Shown one piece after another: positions 22,398 to 31,876 of a stretch of DNA of 45,597 nucleotides; position 1 is the first letter of the stretch, and the number at the start of each line of letters is the position of its first letter. The stretch covers positions 1 to 45,597 of the forward strand of contig NZ_RZUF01000019.1 in assembly GCF_004005375.1 (NCBI RefSeq). The letters are read 5' to 3'. The notes under the pieces were generated by a model. It worked only from the letters and a program-made list of their open reading frames with translations, ran no database searches and was not told where the DNA came from. This DNA is from Rheinheimera sediminis. GTDB lineage: Bacteria; Pseudomonadota; Gammaproteobacteria; Enterobacterales; Alteromonadaceae. The position numbers and the translations under genes were made by a program.

Positions 22398-24773
22398 TCA
22401 ATTCAGCGGCCCTGGTCTGCCAAATAAATAGCCCTGAGCCTTGTCGCAGCCAATGGCTTTGAGCATTTGATAGTGAACTGAGGTTTCGACACCTTCAGCA
22501 ATAATACTCAAGTGTAAGGCTTTGCCCAATGCACAAATGGCGCGAACTATTTCAGCACTGTTGTTGTCTTTTTCCAGGCTAACAATAAAGGCTCTGTCTA
22601 TTTTTAAACAATCAATAGGCAGTTCCCGCAGCCTGCTAAGTGATGAGTAACCAGTGCCAAAATCGTCTACTGAAATACGTGCACCCAGACTACGTAATTG
22701 CTCCAGCGTGCTGAGTATGCTTTGATGCTGACTCAGAGCTGTTTCAGTGATTTCGAAATAGATCATTGCCATGGATAAGTTAAACTGTGCAGCCAGGCCT
22801 TTAATTTTATGCGCTAATTGCTGGTCTTCCAGTTGCCTCACCGACAGATTAATTGACACTGTCATTTCCTCGCCGTAGCGTCGGTTCAGTTCGGCCATGT
22901 CTTTAAATACTTGCTGTAGCACCCAATCACCCAGCTCGTTAATCAGACTGCTTTGTTCTGCTATTTTGATAAAGCGATCCGGCGGAACAAATCCCAAAGT
23001 GGGATGTATCCAGCGGATTAGCGCTTCAAACCCCTTGAGTTGCTGATCTTTGACCGCCACTATAGGTTGATAGTACATCAATAGTTCGTCGGAATTGGAC
23101 AAGGCTGCCTTCAAATCTTTCTCAATCTGAACCCTTTGCTTGGTCTTTTCGGCCATCAGAGGATTAAAAAATGTGAATCTGTTTCTGCCGGCATCCTTAG
23201 CTGCGAACATTGCCAAATCTGCACATTTCAGCAGTTCTTCATAGCTGGTAGCGTCATCCGGATAACAGGCTATACCCAGGCTAGCGGACACATTGACTAT
23301 ATTGTCCTGCAATTTAATATCCCGACTGATGATGTGCAGAATTTTCTCCGCGATACGCAAGCAGTCTGATGGATGGCGAATATCAGGTACTACCAGGACG
23401 AACTCGTCGCCTCCTACCCGAGTGGCAACATCTCCTGCTCTGGTTAAGTGACAAATCCGTTGGGCGACTTCCTGTAGCAACAAGTCCCCTGTATGGTGGC
23501 CAAGCGTATCATTGACCAGCTTAAAACCATCTAAATCAAGATAAAGAATAGCCAGCATACTCTGGTTTCTGCTGGCTCTGACCAGTTCTGACTTCAGCAT
23601 TTTCTCCAGCTTCATTCTATTGCCAAGACCGGTTAGATGATCACTGAAAGCCAGAGTCGCCAGATTTTCTTCTGCACGCCTTAGTGCGGATATATCGGAA
23701 AACATTAATACATAATGGCTAATAGCACCTTTGGTCATGGGCGAACGCACTTTGCACAAATGCTGCCAAGTGGGGAAGACCGAACCATCTTTGCGTTTGC
23801 ACTCTAATTCGCCACTCCAATGGTTGGAGCTTAATTCTGCTAAACGCGCTGAGACTGGAGAGCTATGTTGGTTTGCAAATAAAAAATGATCGGGTTGCAA
23901 ACCTTTGATTTCCTCTGCGCTATAACCTGTCACCAAGCTAAATGCTGGGTTTGCAGTTTGTATCCGGCCAACGTCATCCAACACCAGAATGGCCTCAGAG
24001 GTTGTTTTAAAGACAGTGTTGGCTTGACGCAGTTGCAGTTCTTCTTGTTGCTTGTGGGTAACATCACGCCACAAACCGTTGATGACTTGATTATGGCCGG
24101 AACGCTGGAAATGACCGAATAATTCGATATAACGCTGAGGTTTACTCTGAGCCGACATAAAAACTGCATTAAAATCCTTTTTGCGCGTAAAGATGCGCGC
24201 TAAGCGCAGATGTTCATCAGCGGCCAGTATGGATTTTAACTGAGCCAGGCCACTGACGTCCGGTGATGGCCAAGGTAGATAATCATCAATCTGGCCACCC
24301 ATGTCCAATTGGTCTGTGATCAAATCCAGTTGCCAATGACTCATTTTTGCTGCGCTTAAGGCTTGTTGCAGTCGTTGCTCTGATTGGCGTATCCGTAGCT
24401 CAGCTTTATGGCGGCTCAATGCCATTCGAATACTGGCTTCAAGCTCACGCCTGTCAAAAGGTTTGATCAGATACCCATGAGGAAAAGACTTTTCGGCTTG
24501 CTCCAGCACATTTTCATCACAGAAGGCAGTAAGGAATATAACGGGGACATCCATTTGTTTTTTCAAATGTTCAGCCGCCTCAGTACCACGCATAGTGTCT
24601 GCCAGTTGAATATCCATCAGTACCAGGTCGGGTGGATATTCCATGGCTTTTGCCACCACATCCTCACCCCGCGCTACAGTAGCTGTTACTTTGTGACCCA
24701 GATCTTCCAACGTACTTTTTAAGTCCAGAGAGACAATGTATTCGTCCTCAACAATCAGAATATTACTCTGCAT
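22398..24773 (-). CDS. response regulator with PAS, GGDEF and EAL domains
   Basis: This 791-residue cytoplasmic protein is a c-di-GMP enzyme controlled by phosphorylation. Domains in order are a REC domain (about 3-120; phospho-acceptor Asp54 in VLMDIQL), a PAS-like region (about 135-240), a PAS domain (about 245-370), GGDEF (about 380-540) and EAL (about 555-790). The GGDEF motif RVGGDEFVLV is intact. All EAL metal and catalytic motifs are seen: FEALIRW, NLSVRQL, EITETAL, DDFGTGYSSL, KIDRAF and AEGVET. Both cyclase and phosphodiesterase activities are possible. It starts 5 bp after the sensor kinase gene ends, so they are a cognate pair. Effect on biofilm or motility is inferred from the family. 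Confidence 0.93.
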   Translation of the reverse strand: MQSNILIVEDEYIVSLDLKSTLEDLGHKVTATVARGEDVVAKAMEYPPDLVLMDIQLADTMRGTEAAEHLKKQMDVPVIFLTAFCDENVLEQAEKSFPHGYLIKPFDRRELEASIRMALSRHKAELRIRQSEQRLQQALSAAKMSHWQLDLITDQLDMGGQIDDYLPWPSPDVSGLAQLKSILAADEHLRLARIFTRKKDFNAVFMSAQSKPQRYIELFGHFQRSGHNQVINGLWRDVTHKQQEELQLRQANTVFKTTSEAILVLDDVGRIQTANPAFSLVTGYSAEEIKGLQPDHFLFANQHSSPVSARLAELSSNHWSGELECKRKDGSVFPTWQHLCKVRSPMTKGAISHYVLMFSDISALRRAEENLATLAFSDHLTGLGNRMKLEKMLKSELVRASRNQSMLAILYLDLDGFKLVNDTLGHHTGDLLLQEVAQRICHLTRAGDVATRVGGDEFVLVVPDIRHPSDCLRIAEKILHIISRDIKLQDNIVNVSASLGIACYPDDATSYEELLKCADLAMFAAKDAGRNRFTFFNPLMAEKTKQRVQIEKDLKAALSNSDELLMYYQPIVAVKDQQLKGFEALIRWIHPTLGFVPPDRFIKIAEQSSLINELGDWVLQQVFKDMAELNRRYGEEMTVSINLSVRQLEDQQLAHKIKGLAAQFNLSMAMIYFEITETALSQHQSILSTLEQLRSLGARISVDDFGTGYSSLSRLRELPIDCLKIDRAFIVSLEKDNNSAEIVRAICALGKALHLSIIAEGVETSVHYQMLKAIGCDKAQGYLFGRPGPLN

Positions 24774-24777
24774 AGTC

Positions 24778-26583
24778 TTAATCCCTGCCTGATAAAAAGT
24801 GAATGGAGTACATGGTGCCGCTTTGTCTGTTCAGTTCTACCTCTGCGCCGAGTTGAGCGATAAAAGCCGGGATTAATTGCATACCCAAAGAATTACCCTG
24901 GCCTAACTCAATACTCTTGGGTAAGCCTATGCCATTGTCGCCAATTTGCAGTGTTATTCGTTGGTTGTTTTGAACTAAGCTTAAGTGAACCTGAGCTTTT
25001 TGTTGGCTAGGAAAGGCATGCTTTATGCTGTTTGTCAGAATTTCGGTCGCTAGCAGGCCGCAGGGAATAGCCTTTTCCAAGGCGAGCACTATCTTTTCGT
25101 CCATCAGGCTAAAGTCAAAACTGATAAAGCCTGCGTTTGTAAGCGTTTGTCTGACTAACTGACACAGTTGTCGTAAGTAGTTGGCCAGAGGCACAGAGGA
25201 GAAATCACGTTTTTCATACAGCAACTGGTGGGTGAGGGCCATGGTCCGAACCCGCAACTGGCTTTCCAGCAATACTTGTTTTAATTCTGGCGTTGCGTTT
25301 CTGGATCGCAAACTAAGCAAACTGGACACAATTTGTAGGTTGTTTTTGACTCTATGATGGACTTCGTTCAATAGCAAAGTGCGTTCAGACAGTAGTGTAG
25401 TTTTCTCATCAATGATGCGTTGCAGGTTTTGCCTCGCTTCTTTAGCAGCGGAGACATCTGTGATAGTCGCAAGTACCGCAGCTTTTTTATCGCCTTCGAG
25501 GTAAGTCAAGCCGATTTCAACCGGAAATTCTGTGCCATCCCGGCGTTTGGCACAGAGTTCCCTGTGTTGTCCCATAGGCCTGGTCGTGGGGTCGAGCATA
25601 AAGCTCTGACGCAGAGCTGGATGATGCTTTAGATAACGCTCAGGCAGCAGAATTTCTACAGCTTGTCCGGTCAACTCTCCTGCCTGATAACCGAACATCT
25701 GCAATGCTCTGGTATTGGCCAGCGTAATAAGTCCAAGAGAATCAATACAGATCAGGCCATCTGCCGTACTGTCGAATACACGACGAAAGCGTGTTTCGCT
25801 ATCTTGCAGTTCTTGTTCACTGCGTTTTCTGTTGGTGATCTCTATACCTGAAGGCACCAAAAAACTAAGTTGCTGTTGCTCGTCGTATACCGGAGCCAGC
25901 ATAAAGTCGATAATCACAATGCTGTCTTTCATTTGGACCGAAGTATCAAATCGACTGATCTGGCCGGCCTTGGCATTCTGCACCGCTATTTCTATTCGTT
26001 TGGCCACATCTGCATCATGTTGCCACCAAAAACACTGCCAAAACTTTTTGTTTCGGACTTGATCCAAAGTGAGCCCAGCCAACTCCAAAGGCGGTTTATT
26101 CGCATCCAGAACAGTACCATCTGGCGACAAAATCCCGACAAAACTAAACATATTGTCGAGAATTTTACGCAGGCGATCTAAATCGTTTTTACGCGTTTGT
26201 TGGACGAACCAATCCATAGTGCGATTCAGAGCAACTACAGCTATGCCACAGACTTGTTGTTGGGCATTGAAGAGCGGAATATAAGAGCCCGACCACTGCG
26301 ACTGCTCGGTATTGTGGTTATTTCCTACTATGCTGAAGTTCAGTATAGCCTTTCCACTATCTCTCACTTGCTGCAATAAGGGCATAATACTGTCTGCCAG
26401 ATCCGGCAGAACCTCTTCTACAGTGCGCCCTAAATGCTGCTGTATATCGACACCATTAAACTCTGCCAGAATGGAATTAATACAGACGTATCGGAAAGAG
26501 CTATCAAGTACGGCAATGCCAGTGGGCAAAGTATGGCTCAGTGCATCCAGCGCCAGAGCTTTAAGTTCGATGCTTGAGTCCAT
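24778..26583 (-). CDS. multi-PAS sensor histidine kinase (HisKA_2 type)
   Basis: This 601-residue soluble kinase has three PAS domains (about residues 12-130, 145-265 and 270-385) and no membrane helix, so it senses a cytoplasmic signal. The kinase part is HisKA_2 type, with the phospho-His in EVHHRVKNNLQIVSSLL and a HATPase domain holding NSIKHAF (N box), IGDNGIGLP and SLGMQLI. The start at 26583 was chosen because an in-frame extension to 26832 would cross a transcription terminator (26651-26682) and the end of the DUF1653 gene. It is 5 bp upstream of the REC-GGDEF-EAL gene and is its likely kinase. Confidence 0.9.
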   Translation of the reverse strand: MDSSIELKALALDALSHTLPTGIAVLDSSFRYVCINSILAEFNGVDIQQHLGRTVEEVLPDLADSIMPLLQQVRDSGKAILNFSIVGNNHNTEQSQWSGSYIPLFNAQQQVCGIAVVALNRTMDWFVQQTRKNDLDRLRKILDNMFSFVGILSPDGTVLDANKPPLELAGLTLDQVRNKKFWQCFWWQHDADVAKRIEIAVQNAKAGQISRFDTSVQMKDSIVIIDFMLAPVYDEQQQLSFLVPSGIEITNRKRSEQELQDSETRFRRVFDSTADGLICIDSLGLITLANTRALQMFGYQAGELTGQAVEILLPERYLKHHPALRQSFMLDPTTRPMGQHRELCAKRRDGTEFPVEIGLTYLEGDKKAAVLATITDVSAAKEARQNLQRIIDEKTTLLSERTLLLNEVHHRVKNNLQIVSSLLSLRSRNATPELKQVLLESQLRVRTMALTHQLLYEKRDFSSVPLANYLRQLCQLVRQTLTNAGFISFDFSLMDEKIVLALEKAIPCGLLATEILTNSIKHAFPSQQKAQVHLSLVQNNQRITLQIGDNGIGLPKSIELGQGNSLGMQLIPAFIAQLGAEVELNRQSGTMYSIHFLSGRD

Positions 26584-26650
26584 ATTGCTTCGCTTTAAAA
26601 GTAGTGTTTTGACCTTAGACCCAGGTTCTTGTTTTAGCAAGGAAGTATAC

Positions 26651-26682
26651 AAAAACAAAAAAGCCCCGTAGTCAGGGGCTTG
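26651..26682 (-). terminator. rho-independent terminator after DUF1653 gene
   Basis: On the minus strand AGCCCCTGACTACGGGGCT forms a stem and is followed by TTTTTTGTTTTT. It ends the rsmE-gshB-yqgE-ruvX-DUF1653 run and separates it from the sensor kinase gene. Confidence 0.9.
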
Positions 26683-26731
26683 AGTACAAGCAGCTATTTC
26701 GTCCGGGTCAGCAAAAGTGTGCTGCCTCGAC

Positions 26732-26992
26732 TCAGGACAGTGGTAAAGGGGTTGGTAATGGAGATAATTCTGCCGGAGCTTGTTCCGACACAAAACTAAA
26801 ACGTGGCACCAGTTCGCCAGCCACTTCGACATTGCTGATAAACATCTCCAGTGGCCTTACCCATAAGCCAAAGTCGCCGTATAAAGCCCGGTATAACACC
26901 AGTTCTTCATCAGTTTCACTGTGCCGCACCAGCGAGAGCACCTGATACAAAGGACCTTTATAGTGGCGATAGAAGCCGGTTTTAATCGCCAT
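26732..26992 (-). CDS. DUF1653 family protein
   Basis: This 86-residue protein matches the DUF1653 family ([43 protein letters not shown]). It is a small beta-rich protein of unknown function. The ATG at 26990-26992 was chosen over a TTG 18 bases upstream because it fits the family start; it overlaps the ruvX stop by 11 bases. The C-terminal tail is Pro-rich and variable. Confidence 0.88.
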   Translation of the reverse strand: MAIKTGFYRHYKGPLYQVLSLVRHSETDEELVLYRALYGDFGLWVRPLEMFISNVEVAGELVPRFSFVSEQAPAELSPLPTPLPLS

Positions 26993-27416
26993 AAGCGCCA
27001 CCGTTTTCAAACCAGCTTTCTAAAATCAGTTTGGCTGACAGACTATCAATTAACTCTTTACTGAGTTTTTTAAAACCACCTTTAGCAAACAGCTGCGAGC
27101 GGGCGTCAACTGTAGTTAAACGCTCATCCTGAGTTTTTACCTGCAGACCATAACGGCCATGCAGGCGATTAACAAACTTATGCACGCGGGCAGTGAAAGG
27201 TTGTTCTGTGCCATCCATGTTTAACGGCAAACCTACCACCAGCAGTTGAGGTTGCCATTCTTTAATTAAGGCTTCAATTAAGTCCCAGTTCGGAATACCG
27301 TCCTGAGCTTTTAGGGCTTTGAGCATAGTGGCTGTGCCTGTCATACTTTGGCCTACAGCCACGCCTATACTTTTTAAGCCATAGTCAAAGGCTAGTACGG
27401 TGACGCTACTACTCAT
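26982..27416 (-). CDS. ruvX: Holliday junction resolvase-like RuvX (YqgF)
   Basis: YqgF/RuvX is an RNase H-fold nuclease linked to pre-16S rRNA 5' maturation and to Holliday junction processing. This 144-residue protein has the N-terminal [15 protein letters not shown] with the catalytic Asp, [19 protein letters not shown], and the C-terminal [13 protein letters not shown]. It overlaps yqgE at its start (27416) by one base and DUF1653 at its end, so all three are translationally coupled. Length is normal. Confidence 0.95.
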   Translation of the reverse strand: MSSSVTVLAFDYGLKSIGVAVGQSMTGTATMLKALKAQDGIPNWDLIEALIKEWQPQLLVVGLPLNMDGTEQPFTARVHKFVNRLHGRYGLQVKTQDERLTTVDARSQLFAKGGFKKLSKELIDSLSAKLILESWFENGGAYGD

Positions 27417-27973
27417 CAGGCGTGACCTGCTTCTGGGCTTAATTGCCAGACTTCAATACCCATGGCATGAGCGGCGCCTTGCCACTTTTCAGCATGACTC
27501 AATTCAAAAATAATACTGTTGTCGGCCGGTATCATCAGCCAGCTGTTCTCTGCCATTTCTTTTTCTAATTGGCCTGCGCTCCAACCTGCATAGCCAAGCG
27601 CCAGAATAAATTTCTCCGGCGCTTCTTCGGTTGTTAGTTTTTCTAAAATATCGCGAGAGGTAGTCACCATCAGATCCTTATTCAGCCTCATACTGCTGGT
27701 ATAACCTTCTTTTGGTGTGTGCAGCACAAAACCTCTGTCACTTTGCACCGGGCCACCTGCACAGACATGAGCTTTAGCCGCCTGGCTTTCTGCGTCGTGT
27801 TCAATCTGCAACTGACTTAATAACTCTGTCACTTTGACTGGCATAGGGTGATTGATGACTATGCCCATGGCACCTTCCGCATTGTGCTCACAAATATAAG
27901 TCACGCTGCGTTTGAACATAGGGTCATCAAGACCCGGCATTGCGATCAGCAAATGATTTTGAAAATTGTCCAT
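27416..27973 (-). CDS. yqgE: YqgE/AlgH family protein
   Basis: This 185-residue protein belongs to the YqgE/AlgH (UPF0301) family. Family blocks are [36 protein letters not shown], and [18 protein letters not shown]. Its role is not settled; AlgH influences transcription of some operons in Pseudomonas. It sits between gshB (9 bp away) and ruvX (1 base overlap), the conserved order in gammaproteobacteria. Confidence 0.95.
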   Translation of the reverse strand: MDNFQNHLLIAMPGLDDPMFKRSVTYICEHNAEGAMGIVINHPMPVKVTELLSQLQIEHDAESQAAKAHVCAGGPVQSDRGFVLHTPKEGYTSSMRLNKDLMVTTSRDILEKLTTEEAPEKFILALGYAGWSAGQLEKEMAENSWLMIPADNSIIFELSHAEKWQGAAHAMGIEVWQLSPEAGHA

Positions 27974-27982
27974 ATAACCGCC

Positions 27983-28945
27983 TCAGGACTTCAATTGATT
28001 CTGCTTTAACAGTAGTTCAATTTGGTCAAATAACATGCCGGTAATGCTCACAGGAAACGCAGCTTCAATTTCACGGATGCAGGTTGGGCTTGTGACGTTA
28101 ATTTCAGTCAACCGGTCACCAATAATATCCAAGCCTACAAAAATTAAGCCTTTTGCTTTTAGTGTAGGACCAACAGCTCTGGCAATAGCCCAGTCGCTTT
28201 CAGTTAAAGGACGAGCTTCACCACGACCTCCGGCAGCTAAGTTACCACGGGTCTCACCACTGGCCGGAATACGGGCTAAGCAATAAGGCACTGGCTCGCC
28301 ATTCACCACCAAAACACGTTTATCACCGTCTTTAATTTCTGGGATAAAGCGTTGGGCCATGGCATAACGACTACCATGTTCTGTCAGGGTTTCAATAATG
28401 ACGCTGACGTTGGCATCGTCCGGTTTTAAACGGAAAATCGAAGCCCCTCCCATACCATCCAGAGGTTTTAAAATCACATCCTGCTCTTGTTGGTAAAAAG
28501 CCTTTAAACGGGCTGCATCGCGGGTTACCAAAGTTTTTGGTGTATGTTCAGCAAACCAGGCGGTATAGAGCTTTTCGTTGGCATCCCGCAGACTCTGTGG
28601 TTTGTTGACGATCAAAGTGCCTTGGTCTTCAGCTCTTTCTAAGATGTAGGTGGCGTAAATAAATTCAGTGTCAAAAGGTGGATCTTTACGCATCAAAATT
28701 ACGTCTAAATCGGATAGAGCTATGTCCTGAACACCGCCAAAGTCATACCAATGTTCACCGTTTGGTTGCACCGATAACAAGCGGGTGCGGGCACGGGCCT
28801 GACCTTCAATTAAATACAGGTCATTCATTTCCATGTAATGCAGCTGATAACCACGGGACTGTGCCTGCAACAACATGGCAAAACTGGAGTCTTTTTTGAT
28901 ATTGATGTCCGCAATAGGGTCCATCACTATGCCTAATTTAATCAT
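27983..28945 (-). CDS. gshB: glutathione synthetase
   Basis: GshB joins gamma-glutamylcysteine and glycine with ATP to make glutathione in the cytoplasm. This 320-residue ATP-grasp enzyme has MIKLGIVMDPIADINIKKD at its start, VILKPLDGMGGASIFRL (ATP-binding), AQRFIPEIKDGDKRVLVV, and the metal-binding TEINVTSPTCIREIE near the end. The ATG at 28943-28945 was chosen because AGGAG lies at ideal distance, and an upstream GTG would only add two residues. rsmE is 23 bp upstream in the same direction. Confidence 0.97.
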   Translation of the reverse strand: MIKLGIVMDPIADINIKKDSSFAMLLQAQSRGYQLHYMEMNDLYLIEGQARARTRLLSVQPNGEHWYDFGGVQDIALSDLDVILMRKDPPFDTEFIYATYILERAEDQGTLIVNKPQSLRDANEKLYTAWFAEHTPKTLVTRDAARLKAFYQQEQDVILKPLDGMGGASIFRLKPDDANVSVIIETLTEHGSRYAMAQRFIPEIKDGDKRVLVVNGEPVPYCLARIPASGETRGNLAAGGRGEARPLTESDWAIARAVGPTLKAKGLIFVGLDIIGDRLTEINVTSPTCIREIEAAFPVSITGMLFDQIELLLKQNQLKS

Positions 28946-28968
28946 CTTCACTCCTGTTTGGATCTGCT

Positions 28969-29697
28969 TTAGGCCAGATCACCAAATTGTAACTGTAATG
29001 CGCTGATGGCGGTTAAAGCCGCTGTTTCGGTGCGTAATACGCGTGGGCCTAAACGAACGGCCATAAAACCAGCCTCTTTGGTCTGTGCCACTTCAGTGTC
29101 GGTAAAACCACCTTCAGGGCCTATGACTAAACGAATAGTCTGACTACCCTTGATGGTCTTAATGGAGTCGCTGGTCCATGGATCCAAGGTCAGCTTTAAA
29201 TCTTTTGTCTCTTGTGCCAACCATTTATTCAGTTGCAGAGCGGTATGCACTACAGGCACTACACTGCGTCCTGATTGCTCACAAGCTGCTATTGCAATTT
29301 TTTGCCACTGCTCTGTGCGCTTGAGAAGGCGCTCTGCATCCAGCTTTACGCCGCAACGTTCTGTAAAAAGTGGGGTTATTTCAGTGACGCCCAGTTCAAC
29401 CGCTTTTTGAATGACAAAATCCATGCGGTCTCCACGGGAAATACCCTGACCTAAATGCAGTTTGAGGGGGGACTCTACCGGGTTTTCGCTTGCACTAATG
29501 GCTTTAACCAGCAGTTGTTTTTTTTCAACAGCAGTAATGACAGTCTGATAATTCAAGCCGTCACCATTAAATAAACAGAGTTCGTCGCCAGCCTGCATCC
29601 GCAATACTCTGCCTATATGATTGGCGCCATCTTCAGCTAAGGCAAATTCTTGCTGCAGTGCAATAGCACCAGGCTGATAAATTCTGGGAATACGCAT
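28969..29697 (-). CDS. rsmE: 16S rRNA m3U1498 methyltransferase RsmE
   Basis: RsmE methylates U1498 of 16S rRNA at N3 using SAM. This 242-residue SPOUT-fold protein has an N-terminal MRIPRIYQPG PUA-like segment with GANHIGRVLRMQAGDEL, and the C-terminal knot with LVIGPEGGFTDTEVAQ and LGPRVLRTETA. The start at 29697 follows the E. coli family start; an in-frame ATG six bases earlier is an alternative. It leads the gshB-yqgE-ruvX operon. Confidence 0.95.
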   Translation of the reverse strand: MRIPRIYQPGAIALQQEFALAEDGANHIGRVLRMQAGDELCLFNGDGLNYQTVITAVEKKQLLVKAISASENPVESPLKLHLGQGISRGDRMDFVIQKAVELGVTEITPLFTERCGVKLDAERLLKRTEQWQKIAIAACEQSGRSVVPVVHTALQLNKWLAQETKDLKLTLDPWTSDSIKTIKGSQTIRLVIGPEGGFTDTEVAQTKEAGFMAVRLGPRVLRTETAALTAISALQLQFGDLA

Positions 29698-29761
29698 AAA
29701 CATAGTTTCTTAAGCACTTGATAGAGCGCCTATGGTAGCAGGCAAAAGCGGTGCTGGGTAT

Positions 29762-29792
29762 GGCTTGTGACGCAACTTCTGCGTCACAAGCC
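29762..29792. terminator. strong inverted repeat after AbgT gene
   Basis: GGCTTGTGACGCA and its exact complement are separated by five bases, giving a 13 bp stem. It lies between the AbgT stop codon (29816) and the rsmE start. No T run follows on either strand, so it may be a factor-dependent terminator or an RNA-stabilising hairpin. Confidence 0.55.
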
Positions 29793-29815
29793 TGACTTCA
29801 TCTGCAGAAAAACAA

Positions 29816-31375
29816 TTAAGGGGCAGGGTAGACGTAACTCGCACCAATACCTAAAGGAATACCCAGCATCCAGAATAGAATTAAAAAGCTGGTCCAGCAT
29901 ACCAACAAGGTAATGGAATAAGGCAACATCAGAGCCACTAAAGTACCTATACCTGTCGATTTCACATATTTCTGGCAAAACACTACGATCAGTGGAAAGT
30001 AAGGCATTAAAGGGGTGATGATATTGGTGGAGGAGTCACCAACACGGTAAGCGGCTTGGGTGAGATCCGGAGATACACCCAACTGCATTAACATGGGAAC
30101 CAAAATAGCTCCAATCAGTGCCCATTTTGCTGAAGCCGAACCTATTACCAGGTTTACTACTGCAGTCAGCAACACCAAGCCAACCAGATTAACAGCCATA
30201 GGAAAGGCCATCGCCTGTAGATAATTTGCTCCTTTTATCGCAAGCAAAGCACCTAAATTTGATTGACCGAAAGCAAAAATAAACTGAGCACAGAAAAATG
30301 CCATCACAATGTAATAGCCCATTCCGCTCATGGCTTTACTCATGCCTTGAACTACGTCTCTGTGGGTTTGGACTTTACCTGATACATAACCATAAACTAT
30401 GCCTGGGATCAGGAAAAATACAAAAATAAGCCCAACAATAGATTGCATTAAAGGAGCCGAAGCTGCAGTCAATTCACCGGTGCCAGAGCGCCATGCTGAA
30501 TTTTCCGGCCATACTGCGGCCACTAATACTGCGGCAGCGACCAGCATAGACAGCAGCGCAAAACGCAGACCTTTACGCTCGTTATCATCTAATGGCTCCA
30601 TCGAGGGCAACTGTTCAGGGTCGCCATCGACTTTGGTTTGTTGCAAACGTGGTTCAACAAACTTATCTGTCAGTACCCAGCCGACAATGACAATGAGTAA
30701 AACCGACGCTGTAGTGAAGTAGTAGTTATTCAGTGGATTAATCACCAGACTGGCGGCTGCAGGGTCGGCAGACAAACGGGCTGAGGCCTGAGTTAAACCG
30801 GCCAGCAAAGGGTCTAGGCTGGAAGGCACAAATAAAGTGGCAGCAAAACCACCAGACACACCAGCAAAAGCTGCTGCTATACCAGCTAAAGGATGACGGC
30901 CAGCGGCATAAAAAATCACCGCGCCTAATGGAATAACCAACACATAACCGGCATCTACTGCAACATGACTTAATACACCCACCGCAATCAGTACCGGGGT
31001 CAGTAAATGCTTTGACGTCACAGCTAAGATGCTACGCAAACCAGCGTTAATAAAGCCGGTGTACTCAGCCACACCTAAACCTAACATGGCGACCAGTACT
31101 ACACCCAAAGGCGGGAAGTTGACAAAGGTACTGACCATTTTTGACATGAAATCAGCAAAAGCTGCACCTTCCAGCAGGTTTTTTACCTGAAAAGGTTGGC
31201 CTGTGCGTGGGTCTATATCTGTGAACGTAACGCCTGATAAGGCCCAGGACAAGCCCCAGACAAAAAACATCAATAAAGCAAATAAGATGGCCGGGTCTGG
31301 CAGTTTGTTACCAATACGTTCTATGGCATTGAGGCTGCGATTCAGCCAAGAGGTTTTTACGGCACTGGACGTCAT
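29816..31375 (-). CDS. AbgT family transporter
   Basis: This 519-residue inner-membrane protein has about eleven hydrophobic segments and the AbgT signature: IERIGNKLPDPAILFALLM at the N-terminus, HVAVDAGYVLVIPLGAVIF in the middle, VNLVIGSASAKWALIGAI, and the conserved QAAYRVGDSSTNIITPLMPY. AbgT proteins import p-aminobenzoyl-glutamate or export sulfonamides; the substrate here is not determinable. It is monocistronic. The upstream gap to metK contains the tandem hairpin array, and a stem-loop lies downstream. Confidence 0.92.
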   Translation of the reverse strand: MTSSAVKTSWLNRSLNAIERIGNKLPDPAILFALLMFFVWGLSWALSGVTFTDIDPRTGQPFQVKNLLEGAAFADFMSKMVSTFVNFPPLGVVLVAMLGLGVAEYTGFINAGLRSILAVTSKHLLTPVLIAVGVLSHVAVDAGYVLVIPLGAVIFYAAGRHPLAGIAAAFAGVSGGFAATLFVPSSLDPLLAGLTQASARLSADPAAASLVINPLNNYYFTTASVLLIVIVGWVLTDKFVEPRLQQTKVDGDPEQLPSMEPLDDNERKGLRFALLSMLVAAAVLVAAVWPENSAWRSGTGELTAASAPLMQSIVGLIFVFFLIPGIVYGYVSGKVQTHRDVVQGMSKAMSGMGYYIVMAFFCAQFIFAFGQSNLGALLAIKGANYLQAMAFPMAVNLVGLVLLTAVVNLVIGSASAKWALIGAILVPMLMQLGVSPDLTQAAYRVGDSSTNIITPLMPYFPLIVVFCQKYVKSTGIGTLVALMLPYSITLLVCWTSFLILFWMLGIPLGIGASYVYPAP

Positions 31376-31461
31376 GGATACTCCGTGTTGTTGTTTTAGT
31401 CATCTGCTGTGACTGTTTTTTGTAGTTTTACCTTATCCTGCTTTGATAAAACCGTAAATTA

Positions 31462-31815
31462 AAAAAATCGTCAGGAACGATTTTTAACAGCTTTAGCTGG
31501 CCCTTGGGGTGAGCGCCAAGGATGGCGGCGCATAAAAAATCGTCAGGAACGATTTTTAACAGCTTTAGCTGGCCCCTGGGGTAAGCGCCAAGGATGGCGG
31601 CGCATAAAAAATCGTCAGGAACGATTTTTAACAGCTTCAGCTGGCCCTGGGGTAAGCGCCAAGGATGGCGGCGCATAAAAAATCGTCAGGAACGATTTTT
31701 AACAATGTGAAGCATTGGCCCAACGGGTAAGCGCCATGGACGGTGGCGCATAAAAAATCGTCAGGAACGATTTTTAACAGCTTTAGCTGGCCCTTGGGGT
31801 GAGCGCCAGGGAATG
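31462..31815. repeat. five-unit tandem array of hairpin repeats, period 71-75 bp
   Basis: AAAAAATCGTCAGGAACGAT recurs at 31462, 31534, 31606, 31677 and 31752. Each unit holds an AAAAATCGT/ACGATTTTT stem, a short CAGCT/AGCTG stem, a CCC/GGG stem and a GCGCC/GGCGC-type stem. In the fourth unit the second stem is CAATG/CATTG instead, so the sequence changed but pairing was kept. The A- and T-rich flanks of the first stem make each unit terminator-like in both directions. The array lies between metK and the AbgT gene. Confidence 0.85.
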
Positions 31816-31822
31816 CAGACTG

Positions 31823-31850
31823 TAAAAAAGGAGAGCTTAGCTCTCCTTTT
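31823..31850 (-). terminator. rho-independent terminator of metK
   Basis: On the minus strand AAGGAGAGCTAAGCTCTCC forms an 8 bp stem followed by TTTTTT. It lies 27 bp past the metK stop codon. Confidence 0.9.
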
Positions 31851-31876
31851 ACATTTCTATTTTTTAAAACAAAAGC

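Noticed and set aside
26584-26832. 83-residue N-terminal extension of the sensor kinase
   Set aside because: The extension crosses a strong terminator and overlaps the DUF1653 gene. The ATG at 26583 directly precedes the first PAS domain.
31428-31676. 82-codon minus-strand ORF with a 24-residue repeat
   Set aside because: It is produced by the 72 bp hairpin repeat, whose length is a multiple of three. It has no ribosome binding site and no family match.
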